A stretch of 64,000 bases of DNA from Mesorhizobium sp. WSM4904 (GTDB lineage Bacteria; Pseudomonadota; Alphaproteobacteria; Rhizobiales; Rhizobiaceae), in contig NZ_CP121354.1 in the NCBI RefSeq assembly GCF_029674545.1, positions 3,481,001 through 3,545,000 of the forward strand, given 5' to 3'. Made by a program: the position numbers and the translations under genes. Positions 52,527-63,068 of this stretch are shown here, piece after piece (position 1 is the first letter of the stretch; the number at the start of each line of letters is the position of its first letter). Below the pieces are notes generated by a model. That model did not search any database, was not told the DNA's origin, and saw nothing but the letters and a program-made list of their open reading frames with translations.

Positions 52527-53076
52527 CAACATCACATCCACGATCGGCAGGCGGATACGCTCCGAGCGTGATTTACGAGGCTGGTCGCTGACCGAACTGG
52601 CCGAGCGCTCGGGTGTTTCCAAGGCGATGCTGAGCGCCATGGAGCGCGGCATGACAAGCCCGACCGCGGCGCTCCTGGTGCGCATCGCTTCGGCTCTCGG
52701 CATGACGCTCTCGACTTTGATCGCCCGAGCCGAAATGCAGGGCGGCGGTGTGTCCCGCAAGGACGAGCAACAGGTCTGGCAGGACCCTGCCACCGGCTAT
52801 GTCAGACGGCACCTGTCGCCGGCATCGCAAATGCCGCTCGAACTGATCCGGGTCAGTCTGCCGGCAGGCGCCAAGGTCAACTTCCCGGCGGCCTCCTATG
52901 CCTTCATCAAGCAGCAGATCTGGCTTATCGGCGGCCGCCTGGACTTCACCGAAGGCGATGTCGTGCACCAACTCGAGCCGGGTGACTGCCTGGCGCTGGG
53001 CGCGCCGTCGGATTGCACGTTCCATGCTCCCGGGCCGGAAGGCGCCGAGTATCTGGTGGCGCTGGTCAGGGGCTGA
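52510..53076 (+). CDS. XRE family regulator with cupin domain
   Basis: 188 residues. HTH_3 (IGRRIRSERDLRGWSLTELA, RSGVSKAMLSAMERGMTSPT) followed by a cupin_2 sensor (residues about 115-185: QIWLIGGRLDFTEGDVVHQL, LEPGDCLALGAPSDCTFHAP). Such regulators often control adjacent transport or acetylation genes. Divergent from the HerA-like gene. Confidence 0.92.
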   Translation: MDDISNNITSTIGRRIRSERDLRGWSLTELAERSGVSKAMLSAMERGMTSPTAALLVRIASALGMTLSTLIARAEMQGGGVSRKDEQQVWQDPATGYVRRHLSPASQMPLELIRVSLPAGAKVNFPAASYAFIKQQIWLIGGRLDFTEGDVVHQLEPGDCLALGAPSDCTFHAPGPEGAEYLVALVRG

Positions 53077-53080
53077 CCGC

Positions 53081-53389
53081 ATGGCACGCCGGCCGAAGCG
53101 CTCGCACAATGGCGGGCCGCCTCTCGACGATTACGAAGGCCCGCCCTGGGGCAAGGGCGACGCCTACATCTTCCTGGCCTGGCGCGCCGCTCACGACACG
53201 GCCTGGAAGGCGCCGAGCCAGACCGTCATGCTGATGCGGCTGGAAAGGGCCGAGCGGCTGGGCCTGACCTATGAGGAATACACCCTCGAGATCCTGGAGC
53301 GCGGACGGCACCTCAGCGAGGACGACGCCGAGCGCATCGCGGAAATCCGCCGCGCGCGCCGCCGAAGACGGACCAGTCATTTCGGATGA
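53081..53389 (+). CDS. Small basic hypothetical protein
   Basis: 102 residues: an N-terminal RRPKRSHNGGPPLDDYEGPP, a helical middle (AYIFLAWRAAHDTAWKAPSQ) and a very basic C-terminus (RRARRRRRTSHFG). Not recognised as a named domain, although NGGPPLDD is a repeated motif in short rhizobial proteins. Five bases after the XRE-cupin stop; its own stop overlaps an ATG of the next gene. Confidence 0.65.
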   Translation: MARRPKRSHNGGPPLDDYEGPPWGKGDAYIFLAWRAAHDTAWKAPSQTVMLMRLERAERLGLTYEEYTLEILERGRHLSEDDAERIAEIRRARRRRRTSHFG

Positions 53390-53421
53390 GCGCGACCCGA
53401 CACTACCCGGAGAGCACCGAC

Positions 53422-53946
53422 ATGAATTCCTTCGAAATCAGGGCGTTGGATGATGACGCAAAAACCAGGGGGCTGCTGGCCGCCCTGCTGATCGAGACGG
53501 TGGCCGCCGGCGGATCGGTGAGCTTCATGCATCCGCTGTCGACCGATGCGGCCCATGAGTTCTGGCGCAAATCGCTGGATGCGGCGGCGCGCGGAGAAAG
53601 AGCGGTGCTGGGCGCATGGGACGGCGGGACGCTTGTCGGCACCGTCACGCTGCTTCTCGACTGCCCGCCCAACCAGCCGCACCGCGCCGAGATCGCCAAG
53701 CTGATGACCGGTCGCGACCATCGCGGCAGAGGTGTCGCGACCCGCCTGATGCGGGCCGCCGAGGAACTGGCCGTGAAGAAGGGACGCACCTTGCTGGTGC
53801 TCGACACAGCAAGCGAAGAGGGCGCGGCAGGTCTTTACGAGAAGCTCGGCTTCACGCTGACCGGCGAGATTCCGGACTATGCGCTCAAGCCGCATGGCGG
53901 GCTCACCGGCACGCTCATCTACTGGAAACGGACAGGGCGTTCGTAA
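53422..53946 (+). CDS. GNAT family N-acetyltransferase
   Basis: 174 residues from the ATG at 53422, chosen because GGAGAG lies seven bases before it; an ATG at 53386 overlapping the upstream stop would add 12 residues. Motif A: IAKLMTGRDHRGRGVATRLM; then KKGRTLLVLDTASEEGAAGLYEKLGF. May detoxify an amine; likely part of the XRE-cupin operon. Confidence 0.87.
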   Translation: MNSFEIRALDDDAKTRGLLAALLIETVAAGGSVSFMHPLSTDAAHEFWRKSLDAAARGERAVLGAWDGGTLVGTVTLLLDCPPNQPHRAEIAKLMTGRDHRGRGVATRLMRAAEELAVKKGRTLLVLDTASEEGAAGLYEKLGFTLTGEIPDYALKPHGGLTGTLIYWKRTGRS

Positions 53947-54069
53947 GGCAATTGGCCGTCGGAGGAACGCTGAGCCAAGGCGAGAGGCCTGGTAGCTGAT
54001 GGCGCGAGCCGTAGCTGAGTTTGACAGGAAGGCGCGGCGCAGGCCGACGCCTTCCTGCACCAAGGGGCG

Positions 54070-55878
54070 CTAGCTCTTGTGATAGACCTCCTGCAGCCCA
54101 TAGACGGGCGTCGGCATGCCGACCTGCCGGGCTTTCAGCTGCAGCGACAGATATTGCGAGTAGTGGCGGGACTGGTGCAGATTGCCACCATGGAACCACA
54201 GCGCTTCCTGCTGCGTCGGCTTCCACATGTTGCGCTGCTCGCCTTCCCACGGACCAGGATCCTTGGTGGTGTTGGAGCCGAGACCCCAGACCTTGCCGAC
54301 GTTGTCCGCCACTTCCTGCGAGATGAGGTCCGCCGCCCATCCGTTCATCGAGCCGTAGCCGGTGGCATAGATCACGAGGTCGGCCGGCAGTTCGGTGCCG
54401 TCGACGAATTTGACGCCGGTTTCCGTGAGTTCTTGCACCGCCGCGCCTGGGCCGCTCTTCAGCTTGATCGAGCCGTCGATGACGAGATCGCAGGCGCCGA
54501 CATCGATATAGTAGCCGGAGCCGCGGCGCAGATACTTCATGAATAGGCCCGAGCCATCGTCGCCCCAGTCGAGCATGAAGCCGGCTTTTTCCAGATCCTC
54601 GTAGAACTTGGCGTCGCGCTCCTTCATCTGCTGGTAAAGCGGAATCTGGAACTCGTGCAGGATGCGGTAGGGCAGGGAGGCGAAGATCATGTCCGCCTTT
54701 CGCGTCGTCATGCCGTTCTCGACCGCCTGCTCCGAGTAGAGCGCGCCGAGACCGATATCCATCAGCGTGTCGGATTTGACGATGTGCGTGGACGAGCGCT
54801 GCACCATGGTCACGTCCGCGCCTGCTTCCCACAGCGCCGCGCAGATGTCGTGTGCGGAGTTGTTCGAGCCGATGACGACGACCTTCTTGCCGACATATTT
54901 GTCCGGACCGGGATGCGTCGAGGAATGCTGCTGCTCGCCTTTGAAGATGTCCTGGCCTTTGTATTTCGGCCAATTCGCCTTGCCGGACATGCCCGTCGCC
55001 AGCACCAGCTGCTTCGGCTTCAGCTCGATTTCCTTGCCGTCGCGTTCGACGACAACGGTCCATTCCTTGGTCTTCTCGTCATATCTCGCGGATTTCGCGG
55101 TGGTGGAGTTCCAGTAGTTCAGCTCCATCACCTTGGTGTACATCTCCAGCCAGTCGCCGATCTTGTCCTTCGGCGCGAAGACCGGCCAGTTCTTCGGAAA
55201 GTCGATATAGGGCAGGTGATCGTACCAGACCGGGTCGTGCAGGCAGAGCGACTTGTAGCGCTTGCGCCAGGAATCGCCCGGACGCTCGTTCTTCTCGACG
55301 ATGATGGCCGGAACGCCGAGCTGCTTCAGCCTGGCGCCAAGAGCAATCCCGCCCTGGCCGCCACCGACGATGACGACATAGGGCTGCCGGGTGTGACCGA
55401 GTTCGGCGATCTCGTCGTCGCGCTCCTCTCGCCATGTCTTGCGGCCCTTGCCGTGGCCGTGCTTGGCGCCGAGCGGGCGGGTGAAGCCGGCCTTCTCCTC
55501 ATGGCCTTTCAGCTCGGCGATGGTGGTCAGCAGCGTCCAGATCAGGTCGCCTTTGAAGCGCACGAGACCAAAGCCGCGCGCGGCGCCGGTCTCGAAGGTG
55601 ATCCAGGCGGTGGTGATGCCGCCGTCCTCGGTCGCTTCCTCGCCCTCGGCCACCGTCCAGCCGGTCGGCCTGGTGTTGCTGAGCGTCGCCTGCAGCATGT
55701 CGCGGATCTGGTCGCGGCCCTCCATCGTCTTCAGGTTCCAGGTGAACGCGACGAGATCGCGCCAGTAGCAGTCTTCCTGGAAGCAATTGACGGCAGTATC
55801 GATGTCGCCGGCTTCCAGCGCCTTGCCGAATTTATCGAGCAGCGCCTGCGCCTTGGTGGTGGGTGTCCTCTCGAGCAT
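54070..55878 (-). CDS. Flavin-containing monooxygenase with N-terminal NTF2-like domain
   Basis: 602 residues. An NTF2/SnoaL-like domain (1 to about 125: AVNCFQEDCYWRDLVAFTWN) is fused to an FMO: FAD GGGQGG (172-177), NADPH-binding GSNNSAHDI, FMO-like FKGEQQHSSTHPGPDKY. Oxygenates N, S or C of an unknown substrate, perhaps a Baeyer-Villiger type. GGAGGAG precedes the ATG and a strong sigma-54 promoter lies just upstream; a sigma-54 activator gene follows on the same strand. Confidence 0.88.
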   Translation of the reverse strand: MLERTPTTKAQALLDKFGKALEAGDIDTAVNCFQEDCYWRDLVAFTWNLKTMEGRDQIRDMLQATLSNTRPTGWTVAEGEEATEDGGITTAWITFETGAARGFGLVRFKGDLIWTLLTTIAELKGHEEKAGFTRPLGAKHGHGKGRKTWREERDDEIAELGHTRQPYVVIVGGGQGGIALGARLKQLGVPAIIVEKNERPGDSWRKRYKSLCLHDPVWYDHLPYIDFPKNWPVFAPKDKIGDWLEMYTKVMELNYWNSTTAKSARYDEKTKEWTVVVERDGKEIELKPKQLVLATGMSGKANWPKYKGQDIFKGEQQHSSTHPGPDKYVGKKVVVIGSNNSAHDICAALWEAGADVTMVQRSSTHIVKSDTLMDIGLGALYSEQAVENGMTTRKADMIFASLPYRILHEFQIPLYQQMKERDAKFYEDLEKAGFMLDWGDDGSGLFMKYLRRGSGYYIDVGACDLVIDGSIKLKSGPGAAVQELTETGVKFVDGTELPADLVIYATGYGSMNGWAADLISQEVADNVGKVWGLGSNTTKDPGPWEGEQRNMWKPTQQEALWFHGGNLHQSRHYSQYLSLQLKARQVGMPTPVYGLQEVYHKS

Positions 55879-55914
55879 GTGTTCTCCTCCGCTTGCTAGA
55901 GTCCGGAAATGAAC

Positions 55915-55930
55915 TGCAAATGACGTGCCA
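55915..55930 (-). promoter_or_regulatory. Sigma-54 (-24/-12) promoter
   Basis: On the minus strand TGGCACG (55930-55924), four bases, TTGCA (55919-55915), a perfect match to TGGCACGN4TTGCA. The transcription start would be near 55904, leaving a short leader to the monooxygenase ATG at 55878. Confidence 0.85.
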
Positions 55931-55997
55931 GCCGCAATGCCAAACGAGAAATTATAATGCGATCAATCAGTTAGAATGACCCCTTGGGTATCTCACC

Positions 55998-56046
55998 TGT
56001 TGCGCTGGTGCTGCACGCGCCACAGCGCGCCACAGGCATCGCAACA
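55998..56046. promoter_or_regulatory. Candidate upstream activating sequence
   Basis: Nested inverted repeats: TGTTGCG (55998-56004) with CGCAACA (56040-56046), and GCGCTG (56002-56007) with CAGCGC (56023-56028). They lie about 95-140 bp upstream of the predicted transcription start, a usual distance for a sigma-54 enhancer bound by the activator encoded next to it. Confidence 0.4.
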
Positions 56047-56048
56047 CT

Positions 56049-56150
56049 GGAGCGGTTCACCGTTTCACGGAAATGCAGAACCGCTCTATCTCTTTCGTCT
56101 TCACGCAAATTCCGGGCGGAAGACCGCTTCACACTTTTCCTGGAATTGCT

Positions 56151-56154
<4 letters not shown>
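56049..56154. repeat. Dispersed repeat, copy E (complete)
   Basis: Left module from GGAGCGGTTCAC to GAACCGCTCTA (to 56088); right module with GCAAATTCCGGGCGGAAGACC and TTCCTGGAATTGCTCTAG to 56154, though a little diverged. The activator gene's stop codon (CTA on plus, TAG on its strand, 56151-56153) is in the repeat end. Confidence 0.9.
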
Positions 56155-58073
<1,919 letters not shown>

Positions 58074-58200
58074 GCGTCCTCCTCGCAGCCAACGTCGCTT
58101 GCGGCCGCATAGTGGTGCCTCGGAGACACGCGCTCAACTGTACTATGGTAGCGCGCGACGGTGCCGATCTCCCCGGCCGCGAATTCGCGCGCTACCCCCA

Positions 58201-58230
58201 TTGACGAGCCCGCGTTTTCGCCCTTATTGT
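58201..58230 (+). promoter_or_regulatory. ilv leader promoter
   Basis: TTGACG (58201-58206), 18-bp spacer, TATTGT (58225-58230). Transcription would start about 58237, within a few bases of the leader-peptide ATG (58239), so the leader would be translated without a 5' untranslated region. Confidence 0.65.
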
Positions 58231-58238
58231 CCGCGCCC

Positions 58239-58289
58239 ATGAAAACAGCACTCATTCTCGTAGGCTGGCGCGTGGGCAAGGCGGTGTAA
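58239..58289 (+). CDS. ilv operon leader peptide
   Basis: 16 residues, MKTALILVGWRVGKAV, then TAA. It holds two Leu, one Ile and three Val codons, the regulatory residues of branched-chain attenuators, and precedes a terminator and ilvB. No ribosome binding site is visible, consistent with a leaderless transcript. The sequence is short, so this is an inference from position and content. Confidence 0.75.
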   Translation: MKTALILVGWRVGKAV

Positions 58290-58322
58290 CCGCCGGGCGA
58301 AAACCTCCCATGCGCATCCCAC

Positions 58323-58345
58323 AGGCTCCCTCGGGGGCCTTTTTT
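58323..58345 (+). terminator. ilv attenuator terminator
   Basis: AGGCTCCC (58323-58330), a short loop and GGGGGCCT, followed by T at 58340-58345. A GC stem with a six-T tail, 34 bp after the leader stop. An upstream hairpin (GGCGG/CCGCC around 58280-58295) could act as the competing structure that forms when the ribosome does not stall. Confidence 0.75.
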
Positions 58346-58409
58346 ATTGCCCAAAACCCAACTAAACGACCAGCAATCGCCAGATGGCGACCAGTACGGG
58401 ACCAGACCG

Positions 58410-60191
58410 ATGAGCAACGGACAGAACGAGCGGCGCGAAATGACGGGTGCCGAAATGGTGGTGCAGGCGCTGAAGGACAACGGCGTCAAGCATGTCTTCG
58501 GCTATCCGGGCGGCGCGGTCCTTCCGATCTATGACGAGATATTCCAGCAGGACGAGGTCGAGCACATCCTGGTCAGGCATGAGCAGGGGGCCGGCCATGC
58601 GGCCGAAGGCTACGCCCGCTCGACCGGCAAGGCCGGCGTGCTCCTGGTGACGTCCGGCCCCGGTGCGACCAATGCGGTGACGCCGTTGCAGGACGCGCTG
58701 ATGGATTCCATTCCGCTGGTCTGTCTCACCGGCCAGGTGCCGACTTCGCTGATCGGCTCCGACGCCTTCCAGGAATGCGACACGGTCGGCATCACGCGGC
58801 CCTGCACCAAGCACAATTGGCTAGTGAAGGACGTCAACGATCTCGCCGCAACCATCCACGAAGCCTTCCATGTGGCGACCACCGGGCGTCCTGGTCCCGT
58901 CGTGGTCGATATTCCGAAGGACGTGCAGTTCGCCAAGGGCATCTACGTGCCGCCGCAGACGGCGCCGCGCACCAGCTACCAGCCGAAGGTCCAGGGTGAC
59001 CTCGAGAAGGTGAAGGCCGCCGTCGAACTGATGGCCGCCGCCAAGAAGCCGATCATCTACAGTGGCGGCGGCGTCATCAATTCCGGTCCGGAAGCCAGCC
59101 ATCTGCTGCGCGAGCTGGTCGACCTCACCGGCTTCCCGATCACCTCGACACTGATGGGGCTCGGCGCCTATCCGGCTTCCGGCAGGAACTGGGTCGGCAT
59201 GCTGGGCATGCACGGCACCTACGAGGCCAACATGGCCATGCACGACTGCGACGTGATGGTCTGCATCGGCGCGCGTTTCGACGACCGCATCACCGGCCGG
59301 CTCAATGCCTTCTCGCCGAACTCGAAGAAGATCCATATCGACATCGATCCGTCCTCGATCAACAAGAACGTTCATGCGGACGTGCCGATCCTGGGCGATG
59401 TCGGCCGGGTGCTGGAGGATCTGGTGCGGCTGTGGCGGGCGACCGCCAAGGCCGACAAGAAGGCGCTCTATCCGTGGTGGGAGCAGATCGCGAAATGGCG
59501 CGCGCGGGACTCGCTCGCCTATAAGATGAACAGCGACGTGATCATGCCGCAATATGCGATCCAGCGGCTCTATGCGCTGACCAAGGATATGGACACCTAC
59601 ATCACCACCGAGGTCGGCCAGCACCAGATGTGGGCGGCACAGCACTATCATTTCGACAAGCCGAACCGCTGGATGACCTCGGGCGGGCTGGGCACGATGG
59701 GCTACGGTTTGCCGGCGGCGCTCGGCGTGCAGATCGCGCACCCGGATGCGCTGGTCATCGATATCGCCGGCGACGCTTCGGTGCAGATGACGATGCAGGA
59801 GATGAGCTCGGCTGTGCAGTATGAGGCGCCGATCAAGATCTTCATCCTCAACAACCAGTATATGGGCATGGTGCGCCAGTGGCAGCAGCTGCTGCACGGC
59901 AACCGTCTGTCGCATTCCTACACCGAGGCGATGCCGGATTTCGTCAAGCTGGCGGAAGCCTATGGCGGCCATGGCATCCGCTGCGACAAGCCGGACGAGC
60001 TGGACGATGCGATCCGCGAGATGATCTCGGTGAAGAAGCCGGTGCTCTTCGACTGCCGCGTGGCGACTTTGGCCAACTGCTTCCCGATGATCCCGTCGGG
60101 CAAGGCGCACAACGAGATGCTCCTGCCCGACGAGGCGACCGACGAAGCGGTGGCCAACGCCATCGACGCCAAGGGCAGGGAACTGGTGTAG
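58410..60191 (+). CDS. ilvB: Acetolactate synthase large subunit
   Basis: 593 residues from ATG at 58410, usual length. ThDP enzyme: Glu in HEQGAGHAAEGYAR, FAD region FPITSTLMGLGAYPAS, ThDP/Mg motif GDASVQM...NNQYMGMVRQWQ. Catalyses the first common step of Val/Leu/Ile synthesis. An open frame extends to a TTG at 58347, but that would place coding inside the terminator tail. Followed by ilvN. Confidence 0.97.
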   Translation: MSNGQNERREMTGAEMVVQALKDNGVKHVFGYPGGAVLPIYDEIFQQDEVEHILVRHEQGAGHAAEGYARSTGKAGVLLVTSGPGATNAVTPLQDALMDSIPLVCLTGQVPTSLIGSDAFQECDTVGITRPCTKHNWLVKDVNDLAATIHEAFHVATTGRPGPVVVDIPKDVQFAKGIYVPPQTAPRTSYQPKVQGDLEKVKAAVELMAAAKKPIIYSGGGVINSGPEASHLLRELVDLTGFPITSTLMGLGAYPASGRNWVGMLGMHGTYEANMAMHDCDVMVCIGARFDDRITGRLNAFSPNSKKIHIDIDPSSINKNVHADVPILGDVGRVLEDLVRLWRATAKADKKALYPWWEQIAKWRARDSLAYKMNSDVIMPQYAIQRLYALTKDMDTYITTEVGQHQMWAAQHYHFDKPNRWMTSGGLGTMGYGLPAALGVQIAHPDALVIDIAGDASVQMTMQEMSSAVQYEAPIKIFILNNQYMGMVRQWQQLLHGNRLSHSYTEAMPDFVKLAEAYGGHGIRCDKPDELDDAIREMISVKKPVLFDCRVATLANCFPMIPSGKAHNEMLLPDEATDEAVANAIDAKGRELV

Positions 60192-60270
60192 CCGCGAGCT
60201 AACGTCGCGGCTGGAAGGCCGTGTGGAAACAGAGTGTTAGATCCAAAAGATTGAAGTCGAGATTCACGTC

Positions 60271-60843
60271 ATGAACGCACAGCTCCAGCCGACGGGCTCC
60301 GCCTATTTCATCGCCAAGGAAACCGAGAAGCCGGAAACGCACACGCTTTCCGTGCTGGTCGACAACGAACCGGGCGTGCTTGCCCGGGTCATCGGCCTTT
60401 TCTCGGGGCGCGGCTACAACATCGAAAGCCTGACCGTCTCGGAGACAGAACACGAGAAGCATCTGTCGCGCATCACCATCGTGACGCGCGGCACGCCGCA
60501 TGTGCTTGAGCAGATCAAGCATCAGCTCGAGCGCATCGTGCCGGTGCATCGCGTGGTCGACCTTACCGTTCGCTCGCACGAGCTCGGCCAGGAGCGGCCG
60601 CTGGAGCGCGAGCTTGCCTTGGTCAAGGTCGCCGGAACGGGCGACGCCCGCGTCGAGGCGCTGAGGCTGGCGGATGCCTTCCGGGCCAGCGTCATCGACG
60701 CCAACACCGAGCATTTCATCTTCGAGATCACCGGCAAGGGCTCGAAGCTTGATCAGTTCATCGCCATCATGAAGCCGCTCGGCCTGGTCGAAATCTGCCG
60801 CACCGGCGTGGCGGCGATGAACCGCGGCCCGCAGGGCATGTGA
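60271..60843 (+). CDS. ilvN: Acetolactate synthase small subunit
   Basis: 190 residues. N-terminal ACT domain (TLSVLVDNEPGVLARVIGLF, SGRGYNIESLTV) that binds valine for feedback inhibition, then the ALS_ss_C domain (REVALVKV-like ELALVKVAGTGD, IFEITGKGSKLDQFIAIM). Forms the holoenzyme with IlvB. Also named ilvH in this position. Confidence 0.95.
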   Translation: MNAQLQPTGSAYFIAKETEKPETHTLSVLVDNEPGVLARVIGLFSGRGYNIESLTVSETEHEKHLSRITIVTRGTPHVLEQIKHQLERIVPVHRVVDLTVRSHELGQERPLERELALVKVAGTGDARVEALRLADAFRASVIDANTEHFIFEITGKGSKLDQFIAIMKPLGLVEICRTGVAAMNRGPQGM

Positions 60844-60964
60844 GCGCGCCGGCAACTCTCCGCTCGCACTGCTTCAACCTCTCTGGTCCGGCAGTCGCCC
60901 ATCCGTGGCTTTTGCGCGTCCGCTAAAAAAGGACAATAAGACTGACATATCCAGGGAGGATATG

Positions 60965-61561
60965 ATGTCCCTCAACGCGTTCCTTGCTCTGTTGGTCTAC
61001 GCCTTCGTGACTTCGATCACGCCGGGACCGAACAACCTCATGCTGCTCGCCTCTGGCGTCAATTTCGGCATCGTCAGAACCGTTCCGCACATGCTGGGCA
61101 TCAGCATCGGCTTTCTGGTGCTGCTGCTGGCCGTCGGTTTCGGGCTCGGCGCGGTGCTGACGGCGGTTCCCGCGCTGCACACGGCGCTGAAAATCGCGGG
61201 CGCCGCCTACCTGCTCTACCTCGCCTGGAAGATCGCCATGTCACGCTCGATGAGCGACAAAAAAGGGGCGGAGGCGCGGCCGATGCGCTTCATCGACGCC
61301 GCGGCGTTCCAGTGGGTCAATCCCAAGGCGTGGGTGATGGCGATCACCGCCATGGCCGTCTACACCGATGCGGACCACCCGTTCGTCTCGGTGGCGCTGA
61401 TCGCGGTCGCGTTCACCATCGTCAATCTGCCAAGCGTGTCCGTGTGGGCCGGATTCGGCACTGCGCTGCGCGGCTTCCTGTCGAATCCCGTGCGGCTGAA
61501 ATGGTTCAACATCGCCATGGGTCTGCTCTTGGCGGCAACGCTCTGGCCGATGCTGCGCTGA
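60965..61561 (+). CDS. LysE family amino-acid exporter
   Basis: 198 residues, six membrane helices. SITPGPNNLMLLASGVNFG is the LysE/RhtB hallmark in helix 1; NPKAWVMAITAMA matches the central motif. Exports an amino acid, possibly linked to the branched-chain pathway nearby. Starts at 60962 or 60965; GGAGG spacing favours 60965. Confidence 0.9.
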   Translation: MSLNAFLALLVYAFVTSITPGPNNLMLLASGVNFGIVRTVPHMLGISIGFLVLLLAVGFGLGAVLTAVPALHTALKIAGAAYLLYLAWKIAMSRSMSDKKGAEARPMRFIDAAAFQWVNPKAWVMAITAMAVYTDADHPFVSVALIAVAFTIVNLPSVSVWAGFGTALRGFLSNPVRLKWFNIAMGLLLAATLWPMLR

Positions 61562-61608
61562 GCACATTCGCAGGCCGGTGAAAGGGTCCGCCACGGCACA
61601 TTAGCCGG

Positions 61609-61627
61609 CTGCACAGCGATTGTGCAG
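61609..61627. promoter_or_regulatory. Inverted repeat upstream of the RND operon
   Basis: Perfect 7-bp arms CTGCACA (61609-61615) and TGTGCAG (61621-61627), 5-bp loop. It lies between the LysE stop and the RND adaptor start, and could be an operator for a repressor not in this window. The rest of 61562-61775 shows no gene. Confidence 0.35.
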
Positions 61628-61775
61628 TGCACATTAAATCTTCGTAATGCCGCGTTTTGGCCCTTTTCCGCCAAAGCCTTGTCCTATCTATTCGGCGAAA
61701 ATCGCGGCGAGGCGCCGTGAAACGAGCTAGAATGGACCACCGAGATCGGCGTGTCGGGTAGAGGGCTCATTGTCG

Positions 61776-63068
61776 ATGCGCGGAAAAATCGCCACTACCG
61801 TCGTTGCGCTGGCCTGTCTTGCAGGTGCCGGCCTTTATCTTTCGCCTGCCACGATGGGCAAGGTCCGGCAGCTGATCTCGGGCCAGCAGGCCGACGCAGC
61901 CAGCGCAGACAAGACGGCCAAGGCATCGGGCGACCAGAAGGGCGGGGGTGGTCCGCGTTCGGCCTCGATCGTTTCGGCAACCGCGACGACCGCCGATTTT
62001 CCGATCCGCCGCTACGCCATCGGATTCGTCTCCTCACCGTCGGTGGTCAGCGTGAACGCCCGTGTCTCCAGCCAGATCGTGTCGATCGCAGTGAAGGACG
62101 GGCAAATGGTCAAGGCCGGCGACCTCCTCTTCGCGCTCGATGATCGCGCGCTGAAGGCGCAGCTTGCCAAGGACCAGGCGACGCTCGCCAAGGACCAGGC
62201 GCTGTTGGTGAGCGCCCAGGCCGATCTGCAGCGCGCCAAGGATCTCGTCGCCAGGCAGGCCGGCACGCAGCAGACCTACGATCAGGCGCTAGCAGCGCAG
62301 AAGTCCGCGGCCGCGACCATAGACGCCGACAAGGCGACGATCGATTTCGATACGGTCCAGCTCAGCTATGCGACGATCACAGCGCCGATCGCCGGCAGGC
62401 TCGGCGCCGTCAATGTCGCAGTCGGCGATCTGGTCACCACCAGCAACGGCAACTCAAGCAGCACGACGCCGCTCGTCACCATCACGCAGATGGACCCGCT
62501 GCAGGTGAATTTCACGCTGCCGGAAGGCGACCTTGCCTTGTTGCACAAGGAGTTGGCGAACCCGCAGCAAGGGGACGTGACGCTGACCAAGGACGGCAAT
62601 CCGACGCCGATCGGCAAGGGCACGCTCGACTTCGTCGATTCCAGCGTCGACACCGCCTCCGGCACCATCGCCACGCGGGCGAGCATACCGAACTCCGATC
62701 TTTCGCTTTGGCCGGGCCAATATGTGAACGTCGTGCTCGACGCCGGCACGATGCCGCAGATGACCTCGGTGCCGACGGTCGCGGTGCAGCCCAGTCAGAA
62801 GGGCTCCTTCGTCTATGTCGTCAAGCCCGACAACACAGTCGAGATGCGGCCGGTGCAAGTGGCGCTGACGGAAGGCGAAAACAGCGCCATCAGCCAGGGG
62901 CTGAAGAGCGGTGAGAAAGTCGTCGTCGAAGGTCAGACCAGGCTGAAGGACGGCGCCGCCGTCCACGAAGGCAAGACCGCCGGCAACGGCGCCGATCAAG
63001 CCACTCCCAAGGTCGCGGAAGCCGACAAGGCGAGTGGTGCTGACAAGGCGGGCGGGGCGCGGCCATGA
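61776..63068 (+). CDS. RND efflux periplasmic adaptor (HlyD-like)
   Basis: 430 residues from ATG at 61776. N-terminal membrane anchor, barrel-sandwich domain VVSVNARVSSQIVSIAVKDG, coiled-coil hairpin (QLAKDQATLAKDQALLVSAQ), beta-barrel and a Lys/Ala/Asp tail. It connects the RND pump to an outer-membrane channel. Overlaps the pump gene by four bases. Confidence 0.92.
   Translation: MRGKIATTVVALACLAGAGLYLSPATMGKVRQLISGQQADAASADKTAKASGDQKGGGGPRSASIVSATATTADFPIRRYAIGFVSSPSVVSVNARVSSQIVSIAVKDGQMVKAGDLLFALDDRALKAQLAKDQATLAKDQALLVSAQADLQRAKDLVARQAGTQQTYDQALAAQKSAAATIDADKATIDFDTVQLSYATITAPIAGRLGAVNVAVGDLVTTSNGNSSSTTPLVTITQMDPLQVNFTLPEGDLALLHKELANPQQGDVTLTKDGNPTPIGKGTLDFVDSSVDTASGTIATRASIPNSDLSLWPGQYVNVVLDAGTMPQMTSVPTVAVQPSQKGSFVYVVKPDNTVEMRPVQVALTEGENSAISQGLKSGEKVVVEGQTRLKDGAAVHEGKTAGNGADQATPKVAEADKASGADKAGGARP

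Noticed and set aside
58347..58409. Coding extension of ilvB from a TTG
   Set aside because: It would begin immediately after the terminator tail and lacks the family N-terminus; ATG 58410 gives the usual length.
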